Positions 33,717 to 41,930 of a stretch of DNA of 64,000 bases are shown piece after piece. This DNA comes from JAOBAU01 sp034667465. Its GTDB lineage: Bacteria > Acidobacteriota > Thermoanaerobaculia > Gp7-AA8. The DNA is taken from positions 1-64,000 of the forward strand of contig JAXDJV010000027.1 in assembly GCA_034667465.1 (NCBI GenBank), read 5' to 3'. The notes under the pieces are model-generated. The model was not told where the DNA came from and did no database searches. It was given only the letters and a program-made list of their open reading frames with translations. Position 1 is the stretch's first letter, and each line of letters starts with the position of its first letter. Both the position numbers and the translations under genes were made by a program.

Positions 33717-34511
33717 ATGCAGCAATACCTCTCGCTCGTCCGCCACATCCTCGACCACGGCGCGGAGAAAACCGACCGCACCGGCACCGGAACCCGCAGC
33801 GTTTTCGGCCATCAGCTCCGCTTCGACCTCGGCGCCGGTTTTCCGATGCTGACGACGAAGAAGCTCCATCTCCGCTCGATCATCTACGAGCTGCTCTGGT
33901 TCCTGCGCGGCGAAACGAACGTGGCGTGGCTCCATGAAAACAAAGTCACGATCTGGGACGAATGGGCGGACGCCAACGGCGACCTCGGGCCGATCTACGG
34001 CTACCAGTGGCGCTCGTGGCCGGCGGCAAATGGTCAGCATATTGACCAGATCACCCGCGTCATCGAAGACATCAAACGCACTCCCGACTCGCGGCGCCTG
34101 ATCGTCAGCGCCTGGAACGTCGGTGAGCTCGACCAGATGGCGCTCGCGCCGTGTCACGCGCTCTTTCAGTTCTACGTCGCCAACGGCCGCCTCTCGTGTC
34201 AGCTGTACCAGCGCAGCGCCGACGTCTTCCTCGGCGTCCCGTTCAACATCGCCTCATACGCGCTGCTGACGATGATGGTCGCGCAGGTCTGCGACCTGAA
34301 AGCAGGGGAGTTCATCCACACGCTCGGCGACGCGCATCTCTATTCGAATCATCTCGAGCAGGCGCAACTGCAGCTGACGCGCGAGCCGCGGCCGTTGCCA
34401 GCGATGACGCTCAATCCTGACGTGGAATCGATCTTCGATTTCCGCTTCAGCGACTTCACGCTCGAAAGCTACGATCCGCATCCGTCGATCAAGGCGCCGA
34501 TCGCCGTATGA
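33717..34511 (+). CDS. thyA: Thymidylate synthase
   Basis: Methylates dUMP to dTMP with methylenetetrahydrofolate, yielding dihydrofolate. MQQYLSLVRHILDHGAEKTD and RTGTGTRSVFGHQLRFDL begin the protein. Active-site residues are in LAPCHALFQFYV (catalytic Cys); RSADVFLGVPFNIASYALL and HLYSNHLEQAQLQL complete the family set. Length is 264 aa, matching the classic E. coli enzyme. It overlaps folA by 4 nt, which recycles the dihydrofolate it produces. Confidence 0.97.
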   Translation: MQQYLSLVRHILDHGAEKTDRTGTGTRSVFGHQLRFDLGAGFPMLTTKKLHLRSIIYELLWFLRGETNVAWLHENKVTIWDEWADANGDLGPIYGYQWRSWPAANGQHIDQITRVIEDIKRTPDSRRLIVSAWNVGELDQMALAPCHALFQFYVANGRLSCQLYQRSADVFLGVPFNIASYALLTMMVAQVCDLKAGEFIHTLGDAHLYSNHLEQAQLQLTREPRPLPAMTLNPDVESIFDFRFSDFTLESYDPHPSIKAPIAV

Positions 34512-35044
34512 ACGTGCACGGGCGCGTTGCCATCCTCGTCGCTGTCGCGACCAACGGCGTCATCGGCCGCGACAACGGTCTGCCGTGGCGACTCTCGAAC
34601 GATCTCAAGCGATTCAAAACGCTGACGATGGGCCATCACATGATCATGGGACGGCGCACGTTCGATTCGATCGGAGGCCGTCCACTGCCGGGTCGTCCGA
34701 CCATCGTCGTGACGCGCAATGAGAACTTCGCAGCCGGCGGCGTGCAACACGCGTCATCGGTCGAAGAAGCGATCGCGATGGCTGCGAGTGACGAAGAGAT
34801 CTTCATCTGCGGCGGAGCCGCGATCTACGAGCAGGCGATGCCGCGCACCGACATCATGTACATCACGCGCGTGCACGCCGAGCCGGAAGGCGACACGTTT
34901 TTCCCCGAGTTCGATGACGTCAACGAATGGAAGCTCGTCGACGCCGAGCACTTCGAAGCCGACGAGAAGAACGACTATCCGTATTCGTTCCTGACGTACG
35001 AGCGCAACGGTCCCGCCGGACATCCGGTCGCCGAAGACGGCTAG
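34508..35044 (+). CDS. folA: Dihydrofolate reductase
   Basis: NADPH-dependent reduction of dihydrofolate to tetrahydrofolate. ILVAVATNGVIGRDNGLPWR is the N-terminal substrate loop; LTMGHHMIMGRRTFDSIGGR and the NADPH motif IFICGGAAIYEQAM follow; the C-terminal FFPEFDDVNEW is typical. The acidic position is supplied by the Asp in the SNDLKRFK segment, as in the usual LPWxxxxDLxxF motif. Length is 178 aa. It is coupled to thyA by ATGA, the usual thyA-folA pair. Confidence 0.96.
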   Translation: MNVHGRVAILVAVATNGVIGRDNGLPWRLSNDLKRFKTLTMGHHMIMGRRTFDSIGGRPLPGRPTIVVTRNENFAAGGVQHASSVEEAIAMAASDEEIFICGGAAIYEQAMPRTDIMYITRVHAEPEGDTFFPEFDDVNEWKLVDAEHFEADEKNDYPYSFLTYERNGPAGHPVAEDG

Positions 35045-35057
35045 TACAAAGTACGCA

Positions 35058-36275
35058 ATGTACTGGCACCTTCTCCGCGGCAATCGCGATTTCCGACTGC
35101 TCTTCCTCGGCACGCTGATCTCGCTCGGCGGCGACTGGTTTCTGACCGTCGCTCTGCTCGATCTCGTGCTGCAGCTGACCGGCTCGGCGACGCTCGCGTC
35201 GCTGATGCTGCTCTGTCAGTCGCTGCCGATTTTTCTCTTCACGCCGATCGCAGGACACGTCGTCGACAAGGTCGATCGCCGGAAGCTGATGATCGTCGTC
35301 GACGTCATCCGCGCCGGCGCCTGCCTGCTTCCGCTCCTCGCGCGCACACCGGCGACGCTGCCGTTCGCATTCGCCGGCGTCATTCTGATCTCGATCGGCG
35401 CCGCGTATTTCGAGCCGGCTTCGCAGGCGTCGCTGCCGAACATCGTCAGCGACGAGGAGCTCGGCCCGGCGAACGTGCTGATGGGCTCGACGTGGGGAAC
35501 GATGCTCGCCGCCGGTGCCGGAATCGGCGGCCTCGTGACCATGCGATTCGGCCGCGACGTCTCGTTCGTCGTCGACGCGCTCAGCTTCGTCGCGTCGGCG
35601 CTGATCCTTGCGCAAATGCGCGGACGCTTCGCGGAAGAGCGCGACTCCTCGCACAAATATCCGCCGCTCGGCGAGTCGATTCGCGAAACGCTCCGTTATG
35701 CGAGAGAGAACCCGCGCGTCCGCGCACTGCTCTCCGTGAAAGGAGGTTACGGCCTCGGCGCCGGCGTCGTGGCGATGCTGAGCGTCTTCGGCAAAGAGGT
35801 CTTTCACTCCGGCGCGTTCGGCATCGGAATGCTCTTCGCCGCGCGCGGCATCGGCGCGCTCGTCGGGCCGTTCATCATTCGCGCCATGACGAAAGGGGAC
35901 AACGATCGGCAATACCGTTTCATCGGTCTCTGCGGACTGCTCTTCGGCGTCGGCTACGTTGGCCTCGGTCTCTCCCATTCGCTGATCGTCGGCGCGAGCT
36001 CGATCTTCCTCGCGCACCTCGGTGGCGGCGCGCAATGGCAAACGTCAACATATGGACTACAACGCGAGACGCCCGACTGGATCCGCGGCCGCGTCTTCTC
36101 CGCCGACTGGGGCTTCGTCACGCTGACGATGGGCATCTCCGGAATGGTGGCCGGCATCGCGTCCGATCACGTCGGACCGGTCATCGCGACGACCTCCGTC
36201 GCCGCGATCTGCATCGTCTGGGCGACCGCGTGGGCCGCGTGGACGTGGAAGCTGTGGAAGCCGTCAGGCCGGTGA
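35058..36275 (+). CDS. MFS transporter (MFS_3-like)
   Basis: A 405-aa major-facilitator protein with about 12 predicted helices. FLGTLISLGGDWFLTVALLD starts the N-terminal half, PIAGHVVDKVDRRKLMIVVD is the loop 2-3 motif A, and GMLFAARGIGALVGPFIIRA begins the second half. The specificity is unknown; relatives include putative drug or enterobactin-type exporters. TACAAA lies 7 nt before the ATG, so it probably has its own start-proximal promoter despite following folA by 13 nt. Its 3' end overlaps the convergent TMEM175-like gene by 12 nt. Confidence 0.87.
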   Translation: MYWHLLRGNRDFRLLFLGTLISLGGDWFLTVALLDLVLQLTGSATLASLMLLCQSLPIFLFTPIAGHVVDKVDRRKLMIVVDVIRAGACLLPLLARTPATLPFAFAGVILISIGAAYFEPASQASLPNIVSDEELGPANVLMGSTWGTMLAAGAGIGGLVTMRFGRDVSFVVDALSFVASALILAQMRGRFAEERDSSHKYPPLGESIRETLRYARENPRVRALLSVKGGYGLGAGVVAMLSVFGKEVFHSGAFGIGMLFAARGIGALVGPFIIRAMTKGDNDRQYRFIGLCGLLFGVGYVGLGLSHSLIVGASSIFLAHLGGGAQWQTSTYGLQRETPDWIRGRVFSADWGFVTLTMGISGMVAGIASDHVGPVIATTSVAAICIVWATAWAAWTWKLWKPSGR

Positions 36276-36977
36276 GGGAATCGCGTCGGCGTCGAGCGAC
36301 CGCGCGAGCATCTGCTGCTCCGCGACCCGCCGCTTGCGACCGTAGTAGATCGGCACGAGCGTCTTCGGAATGGCGATTCCGAAGTAGATCAAGCCGGCAA
36401 GCGTCGGCTGGGACTGCGCGAGGATCATCGACAACACGCCGAATGCTCCTCCGCAAAAGTTGTCGACCATGCTCTCGAGCGTGTCGATCCGCTCGACTTC
36501 GTTCAGGCGGAGATGATCGCGGCGTGCGTACGCGCGCCAGTACATCGCCCCGATGAGCCAGAAGACCGCCGTGAAGCCGAGGCCGTAAATCGCGAAAAGC
36601 ACCGCGGCGTTGCCGCGATTGGCGAGGTTCACGTGGCCGGTGATCTGATCGGCGACCAGCGTGAACATGTACTTCAGCGGATAGACGTAATAGAGCATTA
36701 CGAAAAGCAGCGCCGTGTTGAGCCCCAGCACGACGTTGTCGTGCAGCGCGTAACGGCGGTAGAAGTTGTGATGCTCGAACCAGATGTCGATGAAGATCGC
36801 GAAGCAGAACGCGAACGGCAGCATCCCGCGCATCATCTCCATCAGCTCTTCGTAATTCTTCGGCGCTTCGAGCGACACGACGAGCAGCGTCATCGCGAAA
36901 CCGAAGATGACGTCGCTGAACGCTTCGATGCGCGACACTTCGTGCGCGCGGTGACGGAACTCGATCTGCTGCGGCAT
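36264..36977 (-). CDS. TMEM175-like (DUF1211) potassium channel protein
   Basis: A 237-aa membrane protein with the family's RIEAFSDVIFGFAMTLLVVS; the FSD motif lines the selectivity pore in TMEM175 channels. Further helices are ELMEMMRGMLPFAFCFAIFI, VVLGLNTALLFVMLYYVYPL and VLFAIYGLGFTAVFWLIGAM. Bacterial TMEM175 proteins are tetrameric and K+-leaky. The ATG at 36977 is 6 nt after TACAAT, and the longer in-frame reading upstream is unlikely since it would run through the promoter and the divergent gene. Confidence 0.85.
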   Translation of the reverse strand: MPQQIEFRHRAHEVSRIEAFSDVIFGFAMTLLVVSLEAPKNYEELMEMMRGMLPFAFCFAIFIDIWFEHHNFYRRYALHDNVVLGLNTALLFVMLYYVYPLKYMFTLVADQITGHVNLANRGNAAVLFAIYGLGFTAVFWLIGAMYWRAYARRDHLRLNEVERIDTLESMVDNFCGGAFGVLSMILAQSQPTLAGLIYFGIAIPKTLVPIYYGRKRRVAEQQMLARSLDADAIPSPA

Positions 36978-36983
36978 GGCGGG

Positions 36984-37006
36984 ATTGTAACGTCTGCTGG
37001 TAAAGT
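36984..37006. promoter_or_regulatory. Divergent start-proximal -10 boxes (TMEM175-like gene and gamma-CA gene)
   Basis: TACAAT on the minus strand (36989-36984) lies 6 nt before the TMEM175-like ATG. TAAAGT on the plus strand (37001-37006) lies 8 nt before the gamma-carbonic anhydrase ATG at 37015. The whole divergent region is only 37 nt, which leaves no room for two leadered promoters. Confidence 0.55.
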
Positions 37007-37014
37007 CCGCCGCC

Positions 37015-37530
37015 ATGCTCATTCGCCCTTTCGAAGGGAGATCGCCCCGCCTCGGCGCACGCGTTTTCGTCGCTGAAAACGCCACGCTCATCGGCGACGT
37101 GGAGCTCGGCGACGACTCGTCGATCTGGTTCGGTACCGTGTTGCGCGGCGACGTTCATCGCATCCGCATCGGCGCGCGAACGAACATCCAGGACAACTGC
37201 ACGCTGCACGTCACGAACGGCACGTGGCCGGTCGAGATCGCCGATGAAGTGACGATCGGTCACGGCGTCATCGCGCACGGTTGTACGATCGGACGGGCAG
37301 CGCTGATCGGAATGGGCTCGCGCGTGCTCGACGGCGCCGTCATCGGCGAGCTCGCGCTCGTCGGAGCGGGAGCGCTCGTGTCGGAAGGGATGCACGTCCC
37401 GCCGCGCACGCTCGTCGTCGGAGTACCGGCGAAAGTAAAACGCGAGCTGACCGCCGAAGAGCTGGCGCGGCTCGAAGGCTCATGGCAGCACTACGTTGAA
37501 TACAAAGACAAGTATCTGAAGGAACGATGA
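37015..37530 (+). CDS. Gamma-carbonic anhydrase family protein
   Basis: Left-handed beta-helix protein of 171 aa with hexapeptide repeats (SIWFGTVLRGDVHRI, IGARTNIQDNCTLHV). The metal-ligand His residues expected in gamma-CAs are in CTLHV and VTIGHGVIAHGCTIG. The C-terminus ends with helices (LTAEELARLEGSWQHYVEYK). Such YrdA/PaaY-like proteins are trimeric zinc enzymes or inactive relatives; activity is unproven. It is coupled to aspS by ATGA. Confidence 0.88.
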   Translation: MLIRPFEGRSPRLGARVFVAENATLIGDVELGDDSSIWFGTVLRGDVHRIRIGARTNIQDNCTLHVTNGTWPVEIADEVTIGHGVIAHGCTIGRAALIGMGSRVLDGAVIGELALVGAGALVSEGMHVPPRTLVVGVPAKVKRELTAEELARLEGSWQHYVEYKDKYLKER

Positions 37531-39284
37531 TCACTCGCACGTACGCAGGAACTCTTCGCAACGAGCACGCAGGCACTACCGTCACGCTGAACGGATGGGT
37601 GCAGAAACGCCGCGACTTCGGCGACCTCGTTTTCATCGACCTCCGCGACCGCAGCGGTGTCGTGCAGATCGTCGTCGACCTCGGACGCGGCACCGCCGCC
37701 GGCGTCGTCGAGCGCGCGAAAGAATTGCGCTCGGAATTCGTCGTCCGCATCGAAGGCGAAGTGGTGACGCGCTCCGCGGAAAGCCGTAACCCGAAGATGC
37801 CGACCGGCGACATCGAGGTCGTCGCGCGCGCCGTCGAGATTCTCAATCGTGCCGACACGCCGCCGTTCGCGATCGAAGACGATACCGACGCCGCCGAAGA
37901 GCTGCGCCTGCAATACCGCTATCTCGATCTCCGCCGTCAGCCGCTGACGCAAAATCTGATGCTTCGTCACAACGTCGCATTCAAGGTGCGCGACTTCATG
38001 AATCGCTACGGCTTTCTCGAGATCGAGACGCCGATGCTGACGAAGTCGACGCCGGAAGGGGCGCGCGATTACCTCGTGCCGAGCCGCGTGCACAAGGGAA
38101 CGTTCTACGCGCTCCCGCAGTCGCCGCAGATTTTCAAACAGCTCTGCATGGTTTCGGGTCTCGAGCGTTACTTCCAGATCGCGCGCTGCTTCCGCGACGA
38201 AGATCTGCGCCGCGATCGGCAGCCGGAGTTCACGCAGATCGACGTCGAAGCGTCGTTCATCGACGAGGAGTTCATCTACGAGCTCATCGAAGGACTCTTC
38301 ACCGAGATCTTTCCGCTGGCCGGCATCGAGGTGACGACGCCGTTCCCGCGCATGACGTGGCAGGAAGCGATGGAGCGTTTCGGCAGCGACCGTCCCGATA
38401 CGCGCTTCGCGATGGAACTGATCGATATCTCAACGCCTGCGAAGACGATTGACTTCGCGCCGTTCCGCGACGCCGCCACGGTTCGCGCGATCGTCGTGCC
38501 CGGCGGCGCGACGCTGTCGCGCAAGAAGATCGACGAGCTGACCGAAGAGGCGAAGAAGCTCGGCGCGACCGGCCTGGTCTGGATCAAGTTCGATGCGCAG
38601 AAAGGCTCGTCGATCAAAAAGTTCCTCGACGACGCCGCATTCGAATCGCTGCGCAGCGTACTGAATGCGAACGAGAACGATCTCGCGCTGATCGTCGCCG
38701 GCAAGCCGCAGCTCGTCTTCGACGTGCTCGGCGCGCTGCGGCTGCGCGTCGCGAAAGAGCAGGGACTCATCCCCGAAGAATCGTGGAAGTTTCTCTGGGT
38801 CACCGACTTCCCGCTGTTCGAATGGGATGAAGAATCGCAGCGCTACTTCGCGCGCCATCATCCGTTCACGTCGCCGGCCGTCGACGCACTCGACAAGCTC
38901 GAAAGCGATCCCGGCGCCGTCCTCGCCCGCGCCTACGACGTCGTGCTGAACGGCCTCGAGCTCGGCGGCGGCTCGATCCGCATCAACAAGCCCGAAGTGC
39001 AGCAGCGAATGTTCGCCGCGCTCGGCATCTCGTCGGAAGAAGCGCAGTCCCGCTTCGGCTTCCTCATCGATGCCTTCCGTTACGGCGCCCCGCCACACGG
39101 CGGCATCGCCCTCGGCCTCGACCGCATCGTGATGCTGATGGCCAGAGCGGAGTCGTTGCGCGACGTCATCGCCTTCCCGAAAACCGCCAGAGCGCAGGAT
39201 CTGATGTGCGACGCGCCGTCAACGGTCGATGAGAAACAGCTGGAGGAGCTCGCGCTGTCGATTCGACAGAAGGTGCAGCCGTGA
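37527..39284 (+). CDS. aspS: Aspartyl-tRNA synthetase
   Basis: Class IIb synthetase of 585 aa. The N-terminal OB-fold anticodon-binding domain (VTLNGWVQKRRDFGDLVFID) is followed by motif 1 (FLEIETPMLTKSTPEGARDY), motif 2 (FRDEDLRRDRQPEFTQIDVE), the bacterial GAD insertion (about 290-410) and motif 3 (GGIALGLDRIVMLM). Length and insertion are those of bacterial AspRS. The ATG overlaps the stop of the carbonic-anhydrase-like gene by 4 nt. aroB follows 16 nt after the stop. Confidence 0.97.
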   Translation: MITRTYAGTLRNEHAGTTVTLNGWVQKRRDFGDLVFIDLRDRSGVVQIVVDLGRGTAAGVVERAKELRSEFVVRIEGEVVTRSAESRNPKMPTGDIEVVARAVEILNRADTPPFAIEDDTDAAEELRLQYRYLDLRRQPLTQNLMLRHNVAFKVRDFMNRYGFLEIETPMLTKSTPEGARDYLVPSRVHKGTFYALPQSPQIFKQLCMVSGLERYFQIARCFRDEDLRRDRQPEFTQIDVEASFIDEEFIYELIEGLFTEIFPLAGIEVTTPFPRMTWQEAMERFGSDRPDTRFAMELIDISTPAKTIDFAPFRDAATVRAIVVPGGATLSRKKIDELTEEAKKLGATGLVWIKFDAQKGSSIKKFLDDAAFESLRSVLNANENDLALIVAGKPQLVFDVLGALRLRVAKEQGLIPEESWKFLWVTDFPLFEWDEESQRYFARHHPFTSPAVDALDKLESDPGAVLARAYDVVLNGLELGGGSIRINKPEVQQRMFAALGISSEEAQSRFGFLIDAFRYGAPPHGGIALGLDRIVMLMARAESLRDVIAFPKTARAQDLMCDAPSTVDEKQLEELALSIRQKVQP

Positions 39285-39300
39285 TCCTTCTCGGTCCGCG

Positions 39301-40362
39301 ATGAATCCCTTCCTCACCATTCGCCAGGCGTCGGCCACGTATCCCGTCTTCGTCGGACGCGAGCTGCTCGATCGCGTCGGCGAGCTGGTACGTGCTCGCG
39401 GGCGCGTGTTCGTCATCACCTCGAAACAGTTGCGCGAACGGTTCGCCGAACGCGTCGCAAAGTCGTTCGCGGCGGCGGACGTCATCACGATCGCGGAAGG
39501 GGAGGCGCATAAATCCCTGGAAACCGCGAACGACGTCGTGACGGCGCTGCTCGAGCGTGGGGCGAAGCGCGATTCGCTCGCGGTCGTTGTTGGCGGCGGG
39601 ATGATCGGCGACACGGCCGGCTTCGCGGCGTCTGTGTTTTTGCGCGGGATCGATCTCGTGCACGTGCCGACGACGCTCCTCGCGCAGGTCGACAGTTCGA
39701 TCGGCGGGAAGCTCGCCGTCAATCACGAGAAGGGCAAGAACCTGATCGGCAGTTTCTATCCGCCGCGCGCCGTCATCAGCGATACGTCAGTGCTGGCGAC
39801 GCTGCCGCGACGCGAGTATCTCAGCGGGATCTTCGAAGCGCTGAAGGGCGGCGTGATCGGCGACGTGGCGCTGTTTGAACTGCTCGAGCACGCCGGCGAG
39901 ATCGATGTCGACGACGTCGTGCGCCGCGCGATCCGCGTGAAGGCGGAGATCGTCTCCGCCGATGAAAAAGAATCCGACGTCCGCCGTCTGCTGAACTACG
40001 GCCACACGATCGCGCACGGCATCGAAGCAGCGCTCCATTACGAAGGGTTGACGCACGGCGAAGCGGTGGCGTGGGGAATGATCGGCGCGAACGCGATCGC
40101 GGTGCGGCGCGGGATTCTTCCGGCGGCGATCAGCGTGCGCATCAACGATTCAATTCGGGCGTGGCGGCCGTCACCACTCCCGCCGCTCGACGCACGCCAG
40201 GTTCTCGCTGCGACCGAACACGATAAGAAGAACACCGGCACGCAGCGCGTCATGGTGCTGCCGCGCGAGATCGGAGTTTGCGACGTCGTGAGCGACGTGA
40301 CCGAAGACGAGATTGCGTTCGGGATCGGGGCTGCCTTAGCCGACGGCCGGCCAGCCGCCTGA
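39301..40362 (+). CDS. aroB: 3-dehydroquinate synthase
   Basis: Second step of the shikimate pathway: converts DAHP to 3-dehydroquinate with NAD+ and a divalent metal. VVVGGGMIGDTAGFAASVFL is the NAD-binding loop, HVPTTLLAQVDSSIGGKLAV the active-site segment, and LLNYGHTIAHGIEAALHYEG carries metal-ligand His residues, with HGEAVAWGM another. Length is 353 aa. It is 36 kb from aroF, so the pathway is dispersed. Its 3' end overlaps the convergent histidine-kinase gene by 27 nt. Confidence 0.95.
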   Translation: MNPFLTIRQASATYPVFVGRELLDRVGELVRARGRVFVITSKQLRERFAERVAKSFAAADVITIAEGEAHKSLETANDVVTALLERGAKRDSLAVVVGGGMIGDTAGFAASVFLRGIDLVHVPTTLLAQVDSSIGGKLAVNHEKGKNLIGSFYPPRAVISDTSVLATLPRREYLSGIFEALKGGVIGDVALFELLEHAGEIDVDDVVRRAIRVKAEIVSADEKESDVRRLLNYGHTIAHGIEAALHYEGLTHGEAVAWGMIGANAIAVRRGILPAAISVRINDSIRAWRPSPLPPLDARQVLAATEHDKKNTGTQRVMVLPREIGVCDVVSDVTEDEIAFGIGAALADGRPAA

Positions 40363-41406
40363 CGCGCCGGACGAACGTTTCACCGGCAGCTTGAGCACCA
40401 TGCTCGTGCCGACCCCTTCGATCGATGCGACCGAGATCTCGCCGCCGTGCGCTTCGATGATCTGCTTGACGATGTAAAGGCCAAGTCCCGTTCCGCCGCC
40501 GCCGCGCAGCGACTTGTTGCCGCTCTGCTTGTACTTCTCCCAAATCTGCGCGAGCTCGGCGGCTTTGATTCCCATCCCGCTGTCGGTCACCGTGACGACG
40601 ATCGAATCAGGCGCGTCACCAACGCGCACGACCTGCGCGCCGACCGAGATCATCCCTTTCTTCGGCGTGAACTTCAGCGAGTTCGAAACGAGATTGATGA
40701 CCGCCTGCGTCAGTTTTTCGACGGAGCCGATGATCATCGGCACGTCGCGGCCGTGCGCGGTGACGAGGAAAATCTCGTCGCGCGCCGCGACCGTCTGCAG
40801 TGAACGAACGGCGCGTTTCAGGACGCCGGCAATGCGCACCGGTTCTTTTTCAACGACGAAGTTGCCCGACTCGATCTTCGAGAAGTCGAGCAGCTCGTTG
40901 ATCAGTCCCATCATCCGCTCGGACTCGCGCTGCGCTTCGTTGAGCAGATCGGTGTACATCGCGTCGAGCCGCGTCCCTTCCTGCGACAGCACGAACTCGA
41001 GCGTTCCCTGAATGCCGGAGAGGGGACCGCGCAGGTCGTGCACGACCATCGACGTGAAGTCCGACTTGGCCTGCTCCATCTCGCGTTGCGCGGTGACGTC
41101 GTCGAACGACAGCGCGACCGCGCGCGACTCTTCCCGCGCGACCGCCATGATCCGATCGACGCGATAGACGCGTCCTTCGATCTCGACGTCGAGCGTCTTG
41201 TGCTCTTCGTCGCCGTCGACGAAAAATCCCTGCAGCCAGCCGCGTTCACCGGCCAGGGTTCGTGACGCGTCTTTCAGCCACGAAGTGGCGTCGGAGCCGA
41301 ACGTCGCGTCGAACGCGCCGTTGCGGTATTCGATCAGCCCGGTCTCGGTGATGACGGCGATCGGCGTCGTGAGCCGGTCGAGCAGCGATACGGCGAACGG
41401 AATCAT
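40336..41406 (-). CDS. PAS-containing sensor histidine kinase
   Basis: A 356-aa soluble kinase. Residues of about 1-125 resemble a PAS sensor (LDRLTTPIAVITETGLIEYR). HisKA holds the phosphoacceptor His in DFTSMVVHDLRGPLSGIQGT. HATPase_c has QAVINLVSNSLKFTP (N box), VTDSGMGI (G1) and GTGLGLYIVK (G2). No membrane segment is predicted. It is coupled by 4 nt to the upstream PATAN-like protein on the minus strand; the only response regulator in the window is 4 kb away. The stimulus is unknown. Confidence 0.9.
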   Translation of the reverse strand: MIPFAVSLLDRLTTPIAVITETGLIEYRNGAFDATFGSDATSWLKDASRTLAGERGWLQGFFVDGDEEHKTLDVEIEGRVYRVDRIMAVAREESRAVALSFDDVTAQREMEQAKSDFTSMVVHDLRGPLSGIQGTLEFVLSQEGTRLDAMYTDLLNEAQRESERMMGLINELLDFSKIESGNFVVEKEPVRIAGVLKRAVRSLQTVAARDEIFLVTAHGRDVPMIIGSVEKLTQAVINLVSNSLKFTPKKGMISVGAQVVRVGDAPDSIVVTVTDSGMGIKAAELAQIWEKYKQSGNKSLRGGGGTGLGLYIVKQIIEAHGGEISVASIEGVGTSMVLKLPVKRSSGASGGWPAVG

Positions 41407-41816
41407 TGCGGCACCGTGATGGCGCGCTCGAACTGCAGCTTGGCCAGCGTGAAGAGCGTCGTGAAGGTATCGAACGGGCTGAGGATCAGGAGTTTCTGCA
41501 GGTCGAGGCGTCCGTCGATGAGCGAGACGAGATAGCCTTCCTGGGCGTTGAGGTTGAAACGATCGAAGTTCGTCAGGAACTCGGGGGAGAGTTTCGGCAC
41601 CGCCTGCATTCCTTTGGCATGGCCGACGAAGTCGCGCACGACGGCGTTGCGAACGATCTCGATGTAGCCGCGCAGCGACAAATCCGACGGATACGCTTTC
41701 GCGGCTTCCATCAACTTCAGCCAGGTGTGCCACACGCCGTTTTGCTTGAGAGAGTCGCCGACGAGTCGGCTCCATTCAGGCGACGGCGGCGCCTTGGGAG
41801 AAGGGATCGATGCCAT
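41403..41816 (-). CDS. Small protein resembling the tail of PATAN/DUF4388 signalling proteins
   Basis: A 137-aa protein with a helical N-terminal part (LKLMEAAKAYPSDLSLRGYI) and a C-terminal segment EGYLVSLIDGRLDLQKLLIL plus FTTLFTLAKLQFERAI. The second part has the same pattern as residues of about 195-245 of the PATAN protein at 55383. Such regions occur in acidobacterial signalling proteins. The ATG at 41816 follows TAGAAT by 9 nt. It is coupled to the histidine kinase by ATGA, so it may be its regulator or adaptor. Confidence 0.6.
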   Translation of the reverse strand: MASIPSPKAPPSPEWSRLVGDSLKQNGVWHTWLKLMEAAKAYPSDLSLRGYIEIVRNAVVRDFVGHAKGMQAVPKLSPEFLTNFDRFNLNAQEGYLVSLIDGRLDLQKLLILSPFDTFTTLFTLAKLQFERAITVPQ

Positions 41817-41825
41817 TCGCCGCGC

Positions 41826-41923
41826 ATTCTAGCGCCGGTACGACCGGCTGCGTGTGTTCGCAAGCGTCTTTGTACGGCTTCGCGGCGGATGCTTTCCGGG
41901 CAGTAGCGGTTCGCGGATAGAAT
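41826..41923. promoter_or_regulatory. Divergent start-proximal -10 boxes (kinase operon and PBP1A gene)
   Basis: TAGAAT on the minus strand (41831-41826) lies 9 nt before the ATG at 41816. TAGAAT on the plus strand (41918-41923) lies 7 nt before the GTG of the PBP1A gene at 41931. The two boxes are identical and each is placed as a leaderless promoter. About 86 nt of sequence between them shows no gene. Confidence 0.55.
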
Positions 41924-41930
41924 TCTTTGC

